Made by a program: the position numbers and the translations under genes
Shown here: positions 52,480-60,306 of the stretch, piece after piece
Layout: every line of letters begins with the position of its first letter
How positions within the stretch are numbered: the stretch's first letter is position 1
DNA from: Pseudooceanicola nanhaiensis
GTDB taxonomy: Bacteria; Pseudomonadota; Alphaproteobacteria; Rhodobacterales; Rhodobacteraceae
NCBI RefSeq assembly: GCF_020171315.1
Contig: NZ_JAIUZP010000006.1
Coordinates: 310,001-374,000 of the forward strand
Direction: 5' to 3'
Length of the DNA: 64,000 bases
The notes under the pieces: generated by a model
The model's database searches: none
Seen by the model: only the letters and a program-made list of their open reading frames with translations
What the model was told of the DNA's origin: nothing

Positions 52480-53733
52480 ATGACCATGATTGCAGGGCGT
52501 CCGAGCCCCAAGACCCGGCGCTACGGCGCCTTCACGCTGGCCACGGCCGCCCTGGCCCTGATGGCCGGCTGCACCGAGCCGCTGGACTTCGACATGCGCG
52601 GCCATCTGGGCGCGTTCAACACCTCCGAAGCGGCCCGGAACGCCTCGATGTCGCGGCCCCGGCCGGACAACCGCGGGATCATCTCCTACCCGAATTACCA
52701 GGTCGCCGTGGCCCGCCAGGGCGACAGCGTGGCCCAGCTTGCCGCCCGCGTCGGCACCTCGGCCGAGGACCTCGCCCGCTACAACGGGCTGCAGACCGGC
52801 GACACGCTGCGCGAGGGCGAGGTCATCGCCCTGCCGACCCGCGTCGCCGAACCCTCGCCCGCGACCGGCGCCCTCGGCACCGGCCCGATCCTGCCCGCCG
52901 TGGACGTGGCCTCCGTCGCGGGCCGTGCCCTCGACGAGGCCAGCGCGGTTCAGACCACGACCCTCGATCCCGCGCCCGTGGCCGCGGCCCCGGCACAGGC
53001 CCCCGCCACGCCCGCAGCAGGCCAGAGCGGCGATGAGCCAATCCGCCACAAGGTCCAGCGCGGCGAAACCGCCTTTACGGTCTCGCGGCTCTACAAGGTC
53101 TCCGTGCGGTCGCTGGCGGAGTGGAACGGCCTCGACGAGAATTTCACCATCCGCGAGGGGCAGTACCTGCTGATCCCGCCGGTGGGCGCGCAAGCCGCCC
53201 CCGCCGCAACGACCCGGACCGAGGCCCCGGGCGTGGGCTCGCCCACGCCGGTGCCGCCGAGCTCGGCCGAGCCCCTGCCCGCCGAGAAGACCCTGCCGCA
53301 GGCCGAGGCCCGCGCCCAGGCGAGCCAGGTGGCCGCCGCGCCCGACCTTTCGGGCGGGACGAGCGTGACCACCCCCCGTGCCGGTGCCGAAATGGTCTAT
53401 CCTGTGAAGGGCAGCATCATCCGCACCTACACCAAGGGCAAGACGGACGGGATCGACATCGCCGCCCAGCCGGGCAGCTCCGTCGTCGCCGCCAAGGCGG
53501 GTTCGGTCGCGGCCATCACCTCGGACAGCGACAACGTCCATGTGATCGTGCTGCGGCACGCCGATGGGCTGCTGACGATCTATTCCAACGTGACCGGCAT
53601 CGCCGTGAAGGAAGGCCAGCAGGTCTCCCAGGGCGCCAAGATCGCGGAAATCCGGCCCGGCGCCTCGCCCTACGTGCACTTCGAAGTGCGCCGCGGGATG
53701 AACAGCACCGACCCGATGCCCTTCCTGGACTGA
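52480..53733 (+). CDS. nlpD: NlpD-like lipoprotein: two LysM domains and degenerate M23 domain
   Basis: A 417-residue outer-membrane lipoprotein. The lipobox LALMAG-Cys31 ends the signal. Two LysM domains bind peptidoglycan (about 71-118, VARQGDSVAQLAARVGTSAEDLARYNGLQ; and about 188-231, HKVQRGETAFTVSRLYKVSVRSLAEWNGL). The M23 domain (about 305-415) keeps the fold but has lost zinc ligands: TDGIDIAAQPGSS lacks the His of HxGxD, though VHFEVRRG remains. As for E. coli NlpD, it probably activates an amidase rather than cutting itself. GAGGGA precedes the ATG. Confidence 0.93.
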   Translation: MTMIAGRPSPKTRRYGAFTLATAALALMAGCTEPLDFDMRGHLGAFNTSEAARNASMSRPRPDNRGIISYPNYQVAVARQGDSVAQLAARVGTSAEDLARYNGLQTGDTLREGEVIALPTRVAEPSPATGALGTGPILPAVDVASVAGRALDEASAVQTTTLDPAPVAAAPAQAPATPAAGQSGDEPIRHKVQRGETAFTVSRLYKVSVRSLAEWNGLDENFTIREGQYLLIPPVGAQAAPAATTRTEAPGVGSPTPVPPSSAEPLPAEKTLPQAEARAQASQVAAAPDLSGGTSVTTPRAGAEMVYPVKGSIIRTYTKGKTDGIDIAAQPGSSVVAAKAGSVAAITSDSDNVHVIVLRHADGLLTIYSNVTGIAVKEGQQVSQGAKIAEIRPGASPYVHFEVRRGMNSTDPMPFLD

Positions 53734-53801
53734 GCGCCCTGCGGGCGCACATGATGTTTGGCCGGGCCTCCGGCCCGGCGCTGCCGGCCCTGACGGGCCG
53801 G

Positions 53802-54002
53802 GCCTCCGGCGGGGATATTTGGGAACAGTGGATGAAGAGGATTTATTAACCTTCATCCCCCAAGGTCATGAGGCGGTACAGGCGGGGACGCCGATGGCCG
53901 TAACAGTGGATGCGCCCCTGTCTCATCGGCAGGGGCGTGTTTCGTTGGAGGTTCCGAGTGGAGCCCTCTCATCCACTGTTCAGAAATATCCCCGCCGGAG
54001 GC
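53802..54002. repeat. MITE-like element of about 200 bp at a convergent junction
   Basis: A left arm (53802-53840) and right arm (53964-54002) of 39 bases are reverse complements, with two mismatches and a one-base slip near the inner end. Each outer end is the core GCCTCCGGCGGGGATATTT, then GAACAGTGGATGA. The 123-base centre holds CGCCCCTG..CAGGGGCG followed by TGTTT (53919-53943), a terminator-like hairpin. It lies between nlpD (+) and the DUF815 gene (-). No open frame or transposase is inside. Confidence 0.88.
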
Positions 54003-54036
54003 TTGAAATCTATGCTCCGCCCCAACGGCGGGTGGC

Positions 54037-54885
54037 TCAGCCTACGGTCTTCAGCGCGACGCCGTGACGACCGGCGAGGTCGAGGAAGAACTGCCAGGCG
54101 ACGCGGCCCGAGCGGGCGCCACGAGTGGCTTGCCACTCGATCGCCTCGGCACGCAGTTCGGCCGGATCGACCACGAGGCCATGGGCCGCGCAATAGCCGT
54201 CAATCATGGCCAGAAAATCGTCCTGGTTGCAGGGGTGGAAGCCCAGCCAGAGGCCGAAACGATCGGAGAGCGAGACCTTCTCCTCCACCGCTTCCGCGGG
54301 GTTGATCGCCGAGGAGCGCTCGTTCTCGATCATGTCGCGCGGCATCAGGTGGCGGCGGTTCGAGGTCGCGTAGAAGAGTACGTTGTCGGGCCGGCCGGCG
54401 ATGCCGCCGTCGAGCACGGCCTTGAGCGACTTGTAGTGCTGGTCATCGTGGCTGAAGGAGAGGTCGTCGCAGAAGAGCAGGAAGCGCTCCTCTGCCGCGC
54501 CGAGGATCGACATCAGGCGGCTGACGGTGGGCAGGTCTTCACGTTGGAGTTCGACCACCTTGAGGGCCTGACCCTGGCGCAGCACCTCGGCGTGCACGGC
54601 CTTCACGAGGCTCGACTTGCCCATGCCGCGCGCGCCCCAGAGGAGCGCATTGTTCGCCGGCAGGCCGCGGGCGAATTGCAGCGTGTTGGCAAGCAGGATG
54701 TCGCGGGAGCGGTCGATGCCCACCAACAGGCCGAGATCGACCCGGCTGACCCGCCCGACGGGGGCGAGCCGTTCCGGGGCCACCTGCCAGACGAAGGCAT
54801 CGGCCGCGGCGAAATCCGGGGCCTCCAGCGGCGCGGGTGCCATACGCTCCAGCGCCGCCGCGATCCGGTCGAGCGGATCACTCAT
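54037..54885 (-). CDS. DUF815-family AAA+ ATPase
   Basis: A 282-residue protein. P-loop [20 protein letters not shown] (about residues 79-98), Walker [16 protein letters not shown], then [32 protein letters not shown] and [22 protein letters not shown], all DUF815 signatures. The role is unknown; related ATPases bind DNA or act as chaperones. Its ATG lies upstream of the tatC stop (overlap 54878-54885), so it is translated with the Tat operon. It could help export or be merely co-located. Confidence 0.9.
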   Translation of the reverse strand: MSDPLDRIAAALERMAPAPLEAPDFAAADAFVWQVAPERLAPVGRVSRVDLGLLVGIDRSRDILLANTLQFARGLPANNALLWGARGMGKSSLVKAVHAEVLRQGQALKVVELQREDLPTVSRLMSILGAAEERFLLFCDDLSFSHDDQHYKSLKAVLDGGIAGRPDNVLFYATSNRRHLMPRDMIENERSSAINPAEAVEEKVSLSDRFGLWLGFHPCNQDDFLAMIDGYCAAHGLVVDPAELRAEAIEWQATRGARSGRVAWQFFLDLAGRHGVALKTVG

Positions 54886-55810
54886 CCTTGGGCTTCGCGG
54901 TCGTTTCCGCGTCGTCTTCGGGCGCGTCGTCCTCGGGGTCATCGAACTCGCCCATCAGCGGGTCTTCGTCCGCGTCTTCCTCGTCATCGAGGAGGCCCTC
55001 TTCGCGCAGGCGTTCGAGGCGTTTCTTCTCGACCCGGCGCACGAGAATGATGGAGATCTCGTAAAGGCCATAGACCACGGTGAAGAGGATCACCTGGGTG
55101 ATCACGTCCGGCGGGGTCACGAGGGCGGCCAGCACGAGGATCGCGACCACCGCGTATTTCCGCACAGAGCCAAGGCCCTCGGCGGAGACGAGGCCGGCCT
55201 TGCCCATCAGCGTCAGCAGAACGGGCAGCTGGAAGCAGAGGCCGAAGGCCACGATGAACTTGATCGTCAGCGAAAGGTATTCCTGGGCCGAGCCCTGGAA
55301 GGCGATGCCCGCCACGCCCCGCTCGACCTCGCCATCGCCCAGCACGGTGCCGGGCTGCTGGAAGCCGAGGAAGAAGTCGAAGGCCATCGGCGTCACGACG
55401 TAGAAGGCGAAGGCCGCGCCGAGGAAGAACATCACGGGCGAGGCCACGAGGAACGGCAGGAAGGCGTTCTTCTCGGACTTGTAGAGGCCCGGCGCCACGA
55501 AACGCCACATCTGCAGCGCGATATAAGGGAAGGACAGGCAGAGCCCGCCGAGCAGCGAGATCGAGATCGCCACGAAGAAGCCTTCCTGCAGCTTGATCAG
55601 GATCAGGCCGCAGTCCCCGGTCTGGCCGCGTTCCGCCAGAGCCGAGCAGAGCGGCTGCGTCAGGAAGTTGAAGATCGGGTTCCAGACGGTAAAGCAGAGC
55701 ACCATGGCGATGACGAAGGCCACCACCGAATGGATGAGCCGCGTGCGCAGCTCTGCCAGGTGTTCGATCAGCGGTGCGGAGCTGTCGTCGATCTCGTCGG
55801 TTTGGCTCAT
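54878..55810 (-). CDS. tatC: Sec-independent protein translocase subunit TatC
   Basis: The receptor of the twin-arginine translocase. 310 residues with six membrane helices. Early motif [20 protein letters not shown], the conserved FLTQPL in the first periplasmic loop, [22 protein letters not shown], and [21 protein letters not shown]. An acidic C-terminal tail of about 45 residues ([10 protein letters not shown]) extends beyond the usual 260. It overlaps tatB by four bases and the DUF815 gene by eight. Confidence 0.96.
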   Translation of the reverse strand: MSQTDEIDDSSAPLIEHLAELRTRLIHSVVAFVIAMVLCFTVWNPIFNFLTQPLCSALAERGQTGDCGLILIKLQEGFFVAISISLLGGLCLSFPYIALQMWRFVAPGLYKSEKNAFLPFLVASPVMFFLGAAFAFYVVTPMAFDFFLGFQQPGTVLGDGEVERGVAGIAFQGSAQEYLSLTIKFIVAFGLCFQLPVLLTLMGKAGLVSAEGLGSVRKYAVVAILVLAALVTPPDVITQVILFTVVYGLYEISIILVRRVEKKRLERLREEGLLDDEEDADEDPLMGEFDDPEDDAPEDDAETTAKPKDE

Positions 55811-56310
55811 GCGTCACCGGTCTTGGAAGGGGTCTCGGATGTCGGCGTGGGCGCGGCCGGGTCGGGCTTGGGGCCCGTGTCGGCGGCGGGTGCCGGATCA
55901 GGCTGGGGCGTCGCCGCGGCGGCGGCTTCCTCGGCCTTGCGCTGCGTGGCGCGTTCGGCGGCGGCGTTGCGGATCTTCTCCGCGGCCTCGGCCCGCTCCT
56001 TCGAGAGTTTCTCGGTATTGCTGCCAGCAGGTTTCTTCGCGGATTTCGGCGTCAGGTCCGCCGCGTCGCGCAGCTTGTCGAGGCCGAATTGTTTCGGATT
56101 CGCAGCATCGCGGAGCGTCTTGGTGACGTCATCCACACCGGATTCCTTGGCCGCGTCCTCCATGGCGCGCGTGAACTCGCGCGCCATGCCGCGGGCCTTG
56201 CCGACGAATTGGCCGACGTTCCGGAACAGGACCGGGAGGTCCTTGGGTCCGACCACGATCAGTGCCACGATGCCGATGAGCAGCAGCTCGGACCAGCCCA
56301 TATCGAACAT
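55807..56310 (-). CDS. tatB: Sec-independent protein translocase subunit TatB
   Basis: A 167-residue single-span protein: [20 protein letters not shown] with the conserved Glu8, the hinge [22 protein letters not shown], an amphipathic helix, and an Ala/Pro/Lys-rich tail. With TatC it forms the twin-arginine signal receptor. Its stop overlaps the tatC ATG (ATGA) and tatA ends six bases before its own start. Confidence 0.95.
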   Translation of the reverse strand: MFDMGWSELLLIGIVALIVVGPKDLPVLFRNVGQFVGKARGMAREFTRAMEDAAKESGVDDVTKTLRDAANPKQFGLDKLRDAADLTPKSAKKPAGSNTEKLSKERAEAAEKIRNAAAERATQRKAEEAAAAATPQPDPAPAADTGPKPDPAAPTPTSETPSKTGDA

Positions 56311-56316
56311 GGCGGA

Positions 56317-56544
56317 TTACGCCTTGTCCTTGGTCTTCTCGGGGCTGTCTTCCGGCGTCACGTCGCGGGCGCCTTCGGCGCTTGCGTCTTCGATTTCCTT
56401 CGTGCCGTCGCTCACGCCCTTCTTGAAGGCGGTGATCCCCTTGCCGACCTCGCCCATCAGGCCCGAGATCTTGCCGCGACCGAAAAGCACCAGAACGACG
56501 ACGGCGATCAGCAGAAGACCGGGCAGACCGATATTGTTCAGCAT
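56317..56544 (-). CDS. tatA: Sec-independent protein translocase subunit TatA
   Basis: A 75-residue pore subunit of the Tat system: membrane helix [19 protein letters not shown], hinge and amphipathic helix [20 protein letters not shown] (the F-G-x-K/G pattern), then an acidic tail. First gene of tatABC; about 160 bases separate it from the ABC ATPase gene on the same strand, with a ribosome site (GGGAGTG) before the ATG. Confidence 0.95.
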   Translation of the reverse strand: MLNNIGLPGLLLIAVVVLVLFGRGKISGLMGEVGKGITAFKKGVSDGTKEIEDASAEGARDVTPEDSPEKTKDKA

Positions 56545-56707
56545 GACTTTGCACTCCCATTGGGGGCCAACGGTGCGGCTGGCCCGGACTGTCCCCGGTA
56601 TCTAATGGTTCGACGGGGGGGATGAAAGGTTGAAAGCGACCGGCCCCCGGGCTTTTTTGCCGCCCCGCCCTATATCTGTCCGCTTTGCCGCATGCCCTCG
56701 GGGCAGC

Positions 56708-57793
56708 TCAGCCACGCCGGGCCGGGAAGACAAAGCAGCGATCGCGGCGGATCGTCAGCCATAGCGGCTTGCCGGGCCTTGGCAGGAAGACATTCGGCAC
56801 GGTCGCCTTGAGGATCGAGCCATCGTGATCCATGCGGAATTCCACGAGGCTCTCGTTGCCCATGAAACGGGCACGTTCCACCACGCCGCGCGCGGGCGTG
56901 CCATCCTGGGGCGTCGGCAGCGGGCCCTGACCGTTGCGGTCGAAGTCGATCTTGAGGTGCTGGGGGCGGATCACGATCTCCACCTCCTGCCCGTCGGCCA
57001 CCCCGGGGGCCAGGAACTGGCCGAAGGGCGTATCGGTCAGCGCGCCTTGAACTTTGCCGCGGATCACGTTGATATCGCTGAAGAAGGCGACGGCCTGCCG
57101 GTCCGCGGGGGCGTTGTAGATATGATAGGGAGAGCCGCGCTGCACCACCTTGCCGTTGCGCATCAGCGCGATCTCGTCAGCCATGCGCATGGCTTCTTCC
57201 GGCTCGTGGGTGACAAGGAGGACGGCGGCGTCTTCCTCCTTCAGCACGGCCAGCGTCTCGTCGCGGATGTCGTCGCGCAGGCGGTTGTCGAGGCCAGAGA
57301 AGGGTTCGTCCATCAGCATGATGCGGGGGCGCGGCGCGAGGGCGCGGGCCAGGGCCACGCGCTGCTGTTCCCCGCCCGACAGGTTGTGCGGCCAGGCGTC
57401 GAGGAAACGGTGCAGATCGACCCGTTTCAGCATCTCCTCGACCCGGGCGCGTTTCTCATCGCGGGAGCCGGAGAGGCCGAAGGCCACGTTGTCGGCCACG
57501 GACAGATGCGGGAAGAGCGCGAAATCCTGGAACATCAGCCCGATGGAGCGGCGTTCCGGCGGGATGCGGAAATGGGTGTCGCAGATCAGCTTGCCATCGA
57601 CCCAGATCGAGCCTTCGTCCTGCATCTCGACGCCCGCGATCATCCGCAGCGTGGTGGATTTGCCGCAGCCGGAGGGGCCCAGCAGGCAGGTCACCTGCCC
57701 CGGCATCACGCTGAGCGATACGTCATCCACCACCGCGCGCCCGTCGAAGCGCCGGATCAGGTTGCGAATCTCTAGTCTGGGTCGCGTCTCCAC
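56708..57793 (-). CDS. ABC transporter ATP-binding protein, FbpC/PotA type
   Basis: A 361-residue importer ATPase. Walker A LLGPSGCGKSTTLRMIAG, Q-loop LMFQDFALFPHLSVADNVAFGL, signature NLSGGEQQRVALARALAPRP, Walker B MLMDEPFSGLDNRLRD, switch LLVTHEPEEAMRMAD. A C-terminal TOBE regulatory part follows (VEIVIRPQHLKID, RARFMGNESLVEFRMD). The pattern is nearest to Fe(III) or polyamine importers, but no permease or binding protein adjoins it. GTG 57793 is the start, with AGAGGGGG before it. Confidence 0.9.
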   Translation of the reverse strand: METRPRLEIRNLIRRFDGRAVVDDVSLSVMPGQVTCLLGPSGCGKSTTLRMIAGVEMQDEGSIWVDGKLICDTHFRIPPERRSIGLMFQDFALFPHLSVADNVAFGLSGSRDEKRARVEEMLKRVDLHRFLDAWPHNLSGGEQQRVALARALAPRPRIMLMDEPFSGLDNRLRDDIRDETLAVLKEEDAAVLLVTHEPEEAMRMADEIALMRNGKVVQRGSPYHIYNAPADRQAVAFFSDINVIRGKVQGALTDTPFGQFLAPGVADGQEVEIVIRPQHLKIDFDRNGQGPLPTPQDGTPARGVVERARFMGNESLVEFRMDHDGSILKATVPNVFLPRPGKPLWLTIRRDRCFVFPARRG

Positions 57794-58020
57794 CCTGCCC
57801 CCTCTGGCGTCGGCTCGCGCAGGGTCCTGGCCCGTGCCGAGTGATTTTGTCAGGTACAGACCGCTCTAGCAGGCGGATCGGGGGGTGTCCACGCCCCGGC
57901 GCGGGCCGGGCGGACAGGCCATGCCAACCGGGCCGGACAACGCCTGTCCGATCGGCAACGGACGCGGCACGGGGCACTGCCGGTGCGCTCACGATGGGGG
58001 CCGAGCCATGCGGGAGGCGG

Positions 58021-58052
58021 GTTTGCAAACAAGGGACGGGCAGTTTGCAAAC
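58021..58052. promoter_or_regulatory. Two identical 10-bp palindromes, 22 bp apart
   Basis: GTTTGCAAAC occurs at 58021-58030 and 58043-58052, centre to centre 22 bp, about two helical turns. They lie in the 449-base gap between the ABC ATPase gene (start 57793) and the SDR gene (stop 58243), about 230-260 bases upstream of the ATPase. Paired sites of this kind suit a dimeric regulator binding cooperatively. No regulator is identified. Otherwise the gap holds only the hairpin at 58100-58130. Confidence 0.5.
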
Positions 58053-58099
58053 CAGGGGCTCCGGCCGCCCCCCGTGCGGCCCCTTGCCCGCGAAACAGC

Positions 58100-58130
58100 A
58101 AGGGCCGCGCGCGGATGCGGCGGCCCTTTT
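58100..58130. terminator. Terminator hairpin downstream of the SDR gene
   Basis: Stem AAGGGCCGC / GCGGCCCTT (58100-58108 with 58120-58128), loop of 11 bases, T-run on the plus strand. The SDR gene on the minus strand ends 113 bases away. Like the hairpin at 25051, the better T-run faces the plus strand, where no gene is seen. Confidence 0.6.
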
Positions 58131-58242
58131 GTCTGCGTGTCTCTGCCTGCGGGTGCCTTCCAGCGACGCAGGCTGCGCGTCCCGGTAGGCGGCGGGACGG
58201 CCCCGGATCGTCCGGGGCCCGCCATCGCCGCCCTTGGCCGGA

Positions 58243-59022
58243 TCACATGGTGGTGTTGCCCACGCCGCCATCCAGCAGGATGTTCTGGCCAATCATGAAG
58301 CCCACGTACTGCGAGCACATGAAGGCGCAGGTGGCGCCGAACTCTTCCGCCGTGCCGATGCGGCCGGTGGGGTTGGCCGCATTGCGCTTGGCGATGACCT
58401 CCTCGTAGGGGATGCCCTCCTTGGCCGAGGTGCCCTTGGCCAGCGAGACGGCGCGGTCGGTCTCATGCAGGCCGGGCAGCAGGTTGTTCATCACCACGCC
58501 CGAGCTGGCCACCTGACGCGAGGTGCCGGCGACATAGCCGGTCAGACCCGCGCGGGCGGAGTTCGAGAGGCCGAGGATGCCGATCGGCGATTTCACCGAC
58601 TGCGAGGTGATGTTGACCACCCGGCCCCAGCCGCGCTCCATCATGCCCGGCACCAGCGCCTTGATCAGCGCGATCGGGGTCAGCATGTTGCTGTCCAGCG
58701 CCTTGATGAAATCCTCGCGCTCCCAGTCCTGCCACATGCCCGGGGGCGGGCCGCCCGCGTTGTTGACGAGGATGTCGATCTGGCCACAGGCCTCGAGCAC
58801 CTTGGCCCGGCCTTCCTCGCTGGTGATGTCGGCGGCGACGGCCGTCACTTCGACACCGGTCGCTTCGCGGATTTCGGCCGCCGTGGCCTCCAGCGCCTCG
58901 GCGCCGCGGGCGTTGATGACGAGGTTCACACCCGCCTCGGCCAGCTTCATCGCGCAGCCCTTGCCCAGACCCTTGGACGATGCGCATACCAGCGCGCGCT
59001 TGCCTTTGATCCCGAGATCCAT
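58243..59022 (-). CDS. SDR family oxidoreductase, atypical active site
   Basis: A 259-residue FabG-like protein. The cofactor loop is ALVCASSKGLGKGCAMKLA, then INARGAEALEAT, VAADITSEEG, ILVNNAGGPPPGMW (NNAG) and VNITSQSVKSPIGILGLSNSARAGLTGY. The SNSAR at the usual Y-x-x-x-K position lacks both catalytic residues; a set of SDR proteins with LSNxxR is known and may not be ordinary reductases. The C-terminal GQNILLDGGVGN is typical. GGGAGAGG precedes the ATG at 59022. Confidence 0.9.
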   Translation of the reverse strand: MDLGIKGKRALVCASSKGLGKGCAMKLAEAGVNLVINARGAEALEATAAEIREATGVEVTAVAADITSEEGRAKVLEACGQIDILVNNAGGPPPGMWQDWEREDFIKALDSNMLTPIALIKALVPGMMERGWGRVVNITSQSVKSPIGILGLSNSARAGLTGYVAGTSRQVASSGVVMNNLLPGLHETDRAVSLAKGTSAKEGIPYEEVIAKRNAANPTGRIGTAEEFGATCAFMCSQYVGFMIGQNILLDGGVGNTTM

Positions 59023-59203
59023 TTACCTCTCCCTTTGGGTTTCCATGTATGCTCTTCGGGTCAACACTCTGGATCACGGCGACAATGACGGCAAATCATC
59101 AGGGATTTGCCCGCATGCAGCCACAATCCAGACCTAGGCTCGTGCAGCACCGCCCCGGAGTACCGGGACACCCATGCCCGAGCCAAGCGACCGGAAGTCC
59201 GAG

Positions 59204-60211
59204 ATGATTACTGCCATTGCCAAGCCCGCAACGTCCATCCCCGTTTTTCCCGACCATGCCCTGAGCGTGGTCTCGGGCGCGAACGAGGGCGACGCGCTGT
59301 CCTTCGCCGAGGAGCTGCAACCGGGCGATCTCTATGCCTATGACGGCGCGGGACCAGCGCGGCTTGCCTTTGCCACCGCCGAGGATGGCAGCCTGTCGGT
59401 GGCGCGCGACAGCGTAGTGGGCGTGCCCGGCCATGCGCTGCACCTCGACTGCTGCGCCACCTTCATGGGCGACGACGGCCTGCCGGTGGAGGTGCTGGTG
59501 CTGGTCGAGGTGGACGACGCGGGCCATGTGGAGGCGGTGCACGCCCTGCCGCTGGCCCCGCTGGAGGAAAAGCGCGAGTACCAGCTTGTCGGCGCGGACC
59601 GCGACGCGGCGGCGCGCAAGTTTGCCGAGGTCGCCTGTGTCGCCTTCACCCGGGGCACGCAGATCACGCTGGCCACCGGCGCGCAATGCGCGATCGAGGA
59701 CCTGAAGGTCGGCGACCGGGTTCTGACCCGCGACGCCGGGGCGCAGGAAGTGCGCTGGATCGGCCAGTCCACCGTGCGCGCCGTGGGCGAGTTTGCCCCG
59801 ATCCTGATCTCCGCGGGCACGCTGAACAACGAGAATGACCTGCTGGTGAGCCCGGACCACCGGCTCTTCATCTACCAGCGCTCCGATACCCTGGGCGCCG
59901 GGCGGTCGGAACTTCTGGTGAAGGCGCGGCACCTCGTGAACGGGCAATCGGTGGTCAGCCGCCCCGGAGGGTTCGTCGAATATTTCCAGCTGCTCTTCGA
60001 CCGGCACCAGATCATCTATGCGGAAGGGATCGCGGCGGAAACCCTGCTGGTGGACAGCCGCACCCGGCCCGCCCTGCCCGAGGGGCTGGACGCCGCCCTT
60101 GCCGCCCGGCTGAAACGCCATGGCGACGGGCTGCATGACCTCGAGGTTGGCGAGGCCCTGCTGGACCTGCCCGATGCGGCAGCCGTGCTGCGGGCTGCCT
60201 CGCGCGGGTGA
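59204..60211 (+). CDS. Hint domain-containing protein
   Basis: A 335-residue protein. Residues 1-140 are beta-rich with LYAYDGAGPARLAFATAEDGSL and no known domain. A Hint (hedgehog/intein) domain spans about residues 143-290: ACVAFTRGTQITLATG with the Cys nucleophile (about 144), IEDLKVGDRVLTRDAGAQEVRWIGQSTVRA, LLVSPDHRLFIY (the HR pair), LVKARHLVNGQSVV, and YFQLLFDRHQIIYAEGIAAET. Such proteins are often exported by type I systems and may self-cleave. ATG 59204 follows GGAAG; ATG 59174 is an alternative. Confidence 0.88.
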   Translation: MITAIAKPATSIPVFPDHALSVVSGANEGDALSFAEELQPGDLYAYDGAGPARLAFATAEDGSLSVARDSVVGVPGHALHLDCCATFMGDDGLPVEVLVLVEVDDAGHVEAVHALPLAPLEEKREYQLVGADRDAAARKFAEVACVAFTRGTQITLATGAQCAIEDLKVGDRVLTRDAGAQEVRWIGQSTVRAVGEFAPILISAGTLNNENDLLVSPDHRLFIYQRSDTLGAGRSELLVKARHLVNGQSVVSRPGGFVEYFQLLFDRHQIIYAEGIAAETLLVDSRTRPALPEGLDAALAARLKRHGDGLHDLEVGEALLDLPDAAAVLRAASRG

Positions 60212-60306
60212 GGCTCCGGCACGTCTGACCCGCGCGCGGTGGGAAAGATCCCGCCGCCCGGGCGCTGCCGCTTGCGCGGTTTTGCGGGCAGAGATATACG
60301 CGCGCC

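Noticed and set aside
51961-53856. 631-codon minus-strand frame opposite pcm and nlpD.
   Set aside because: Antisense shadow; no recognisable domain.
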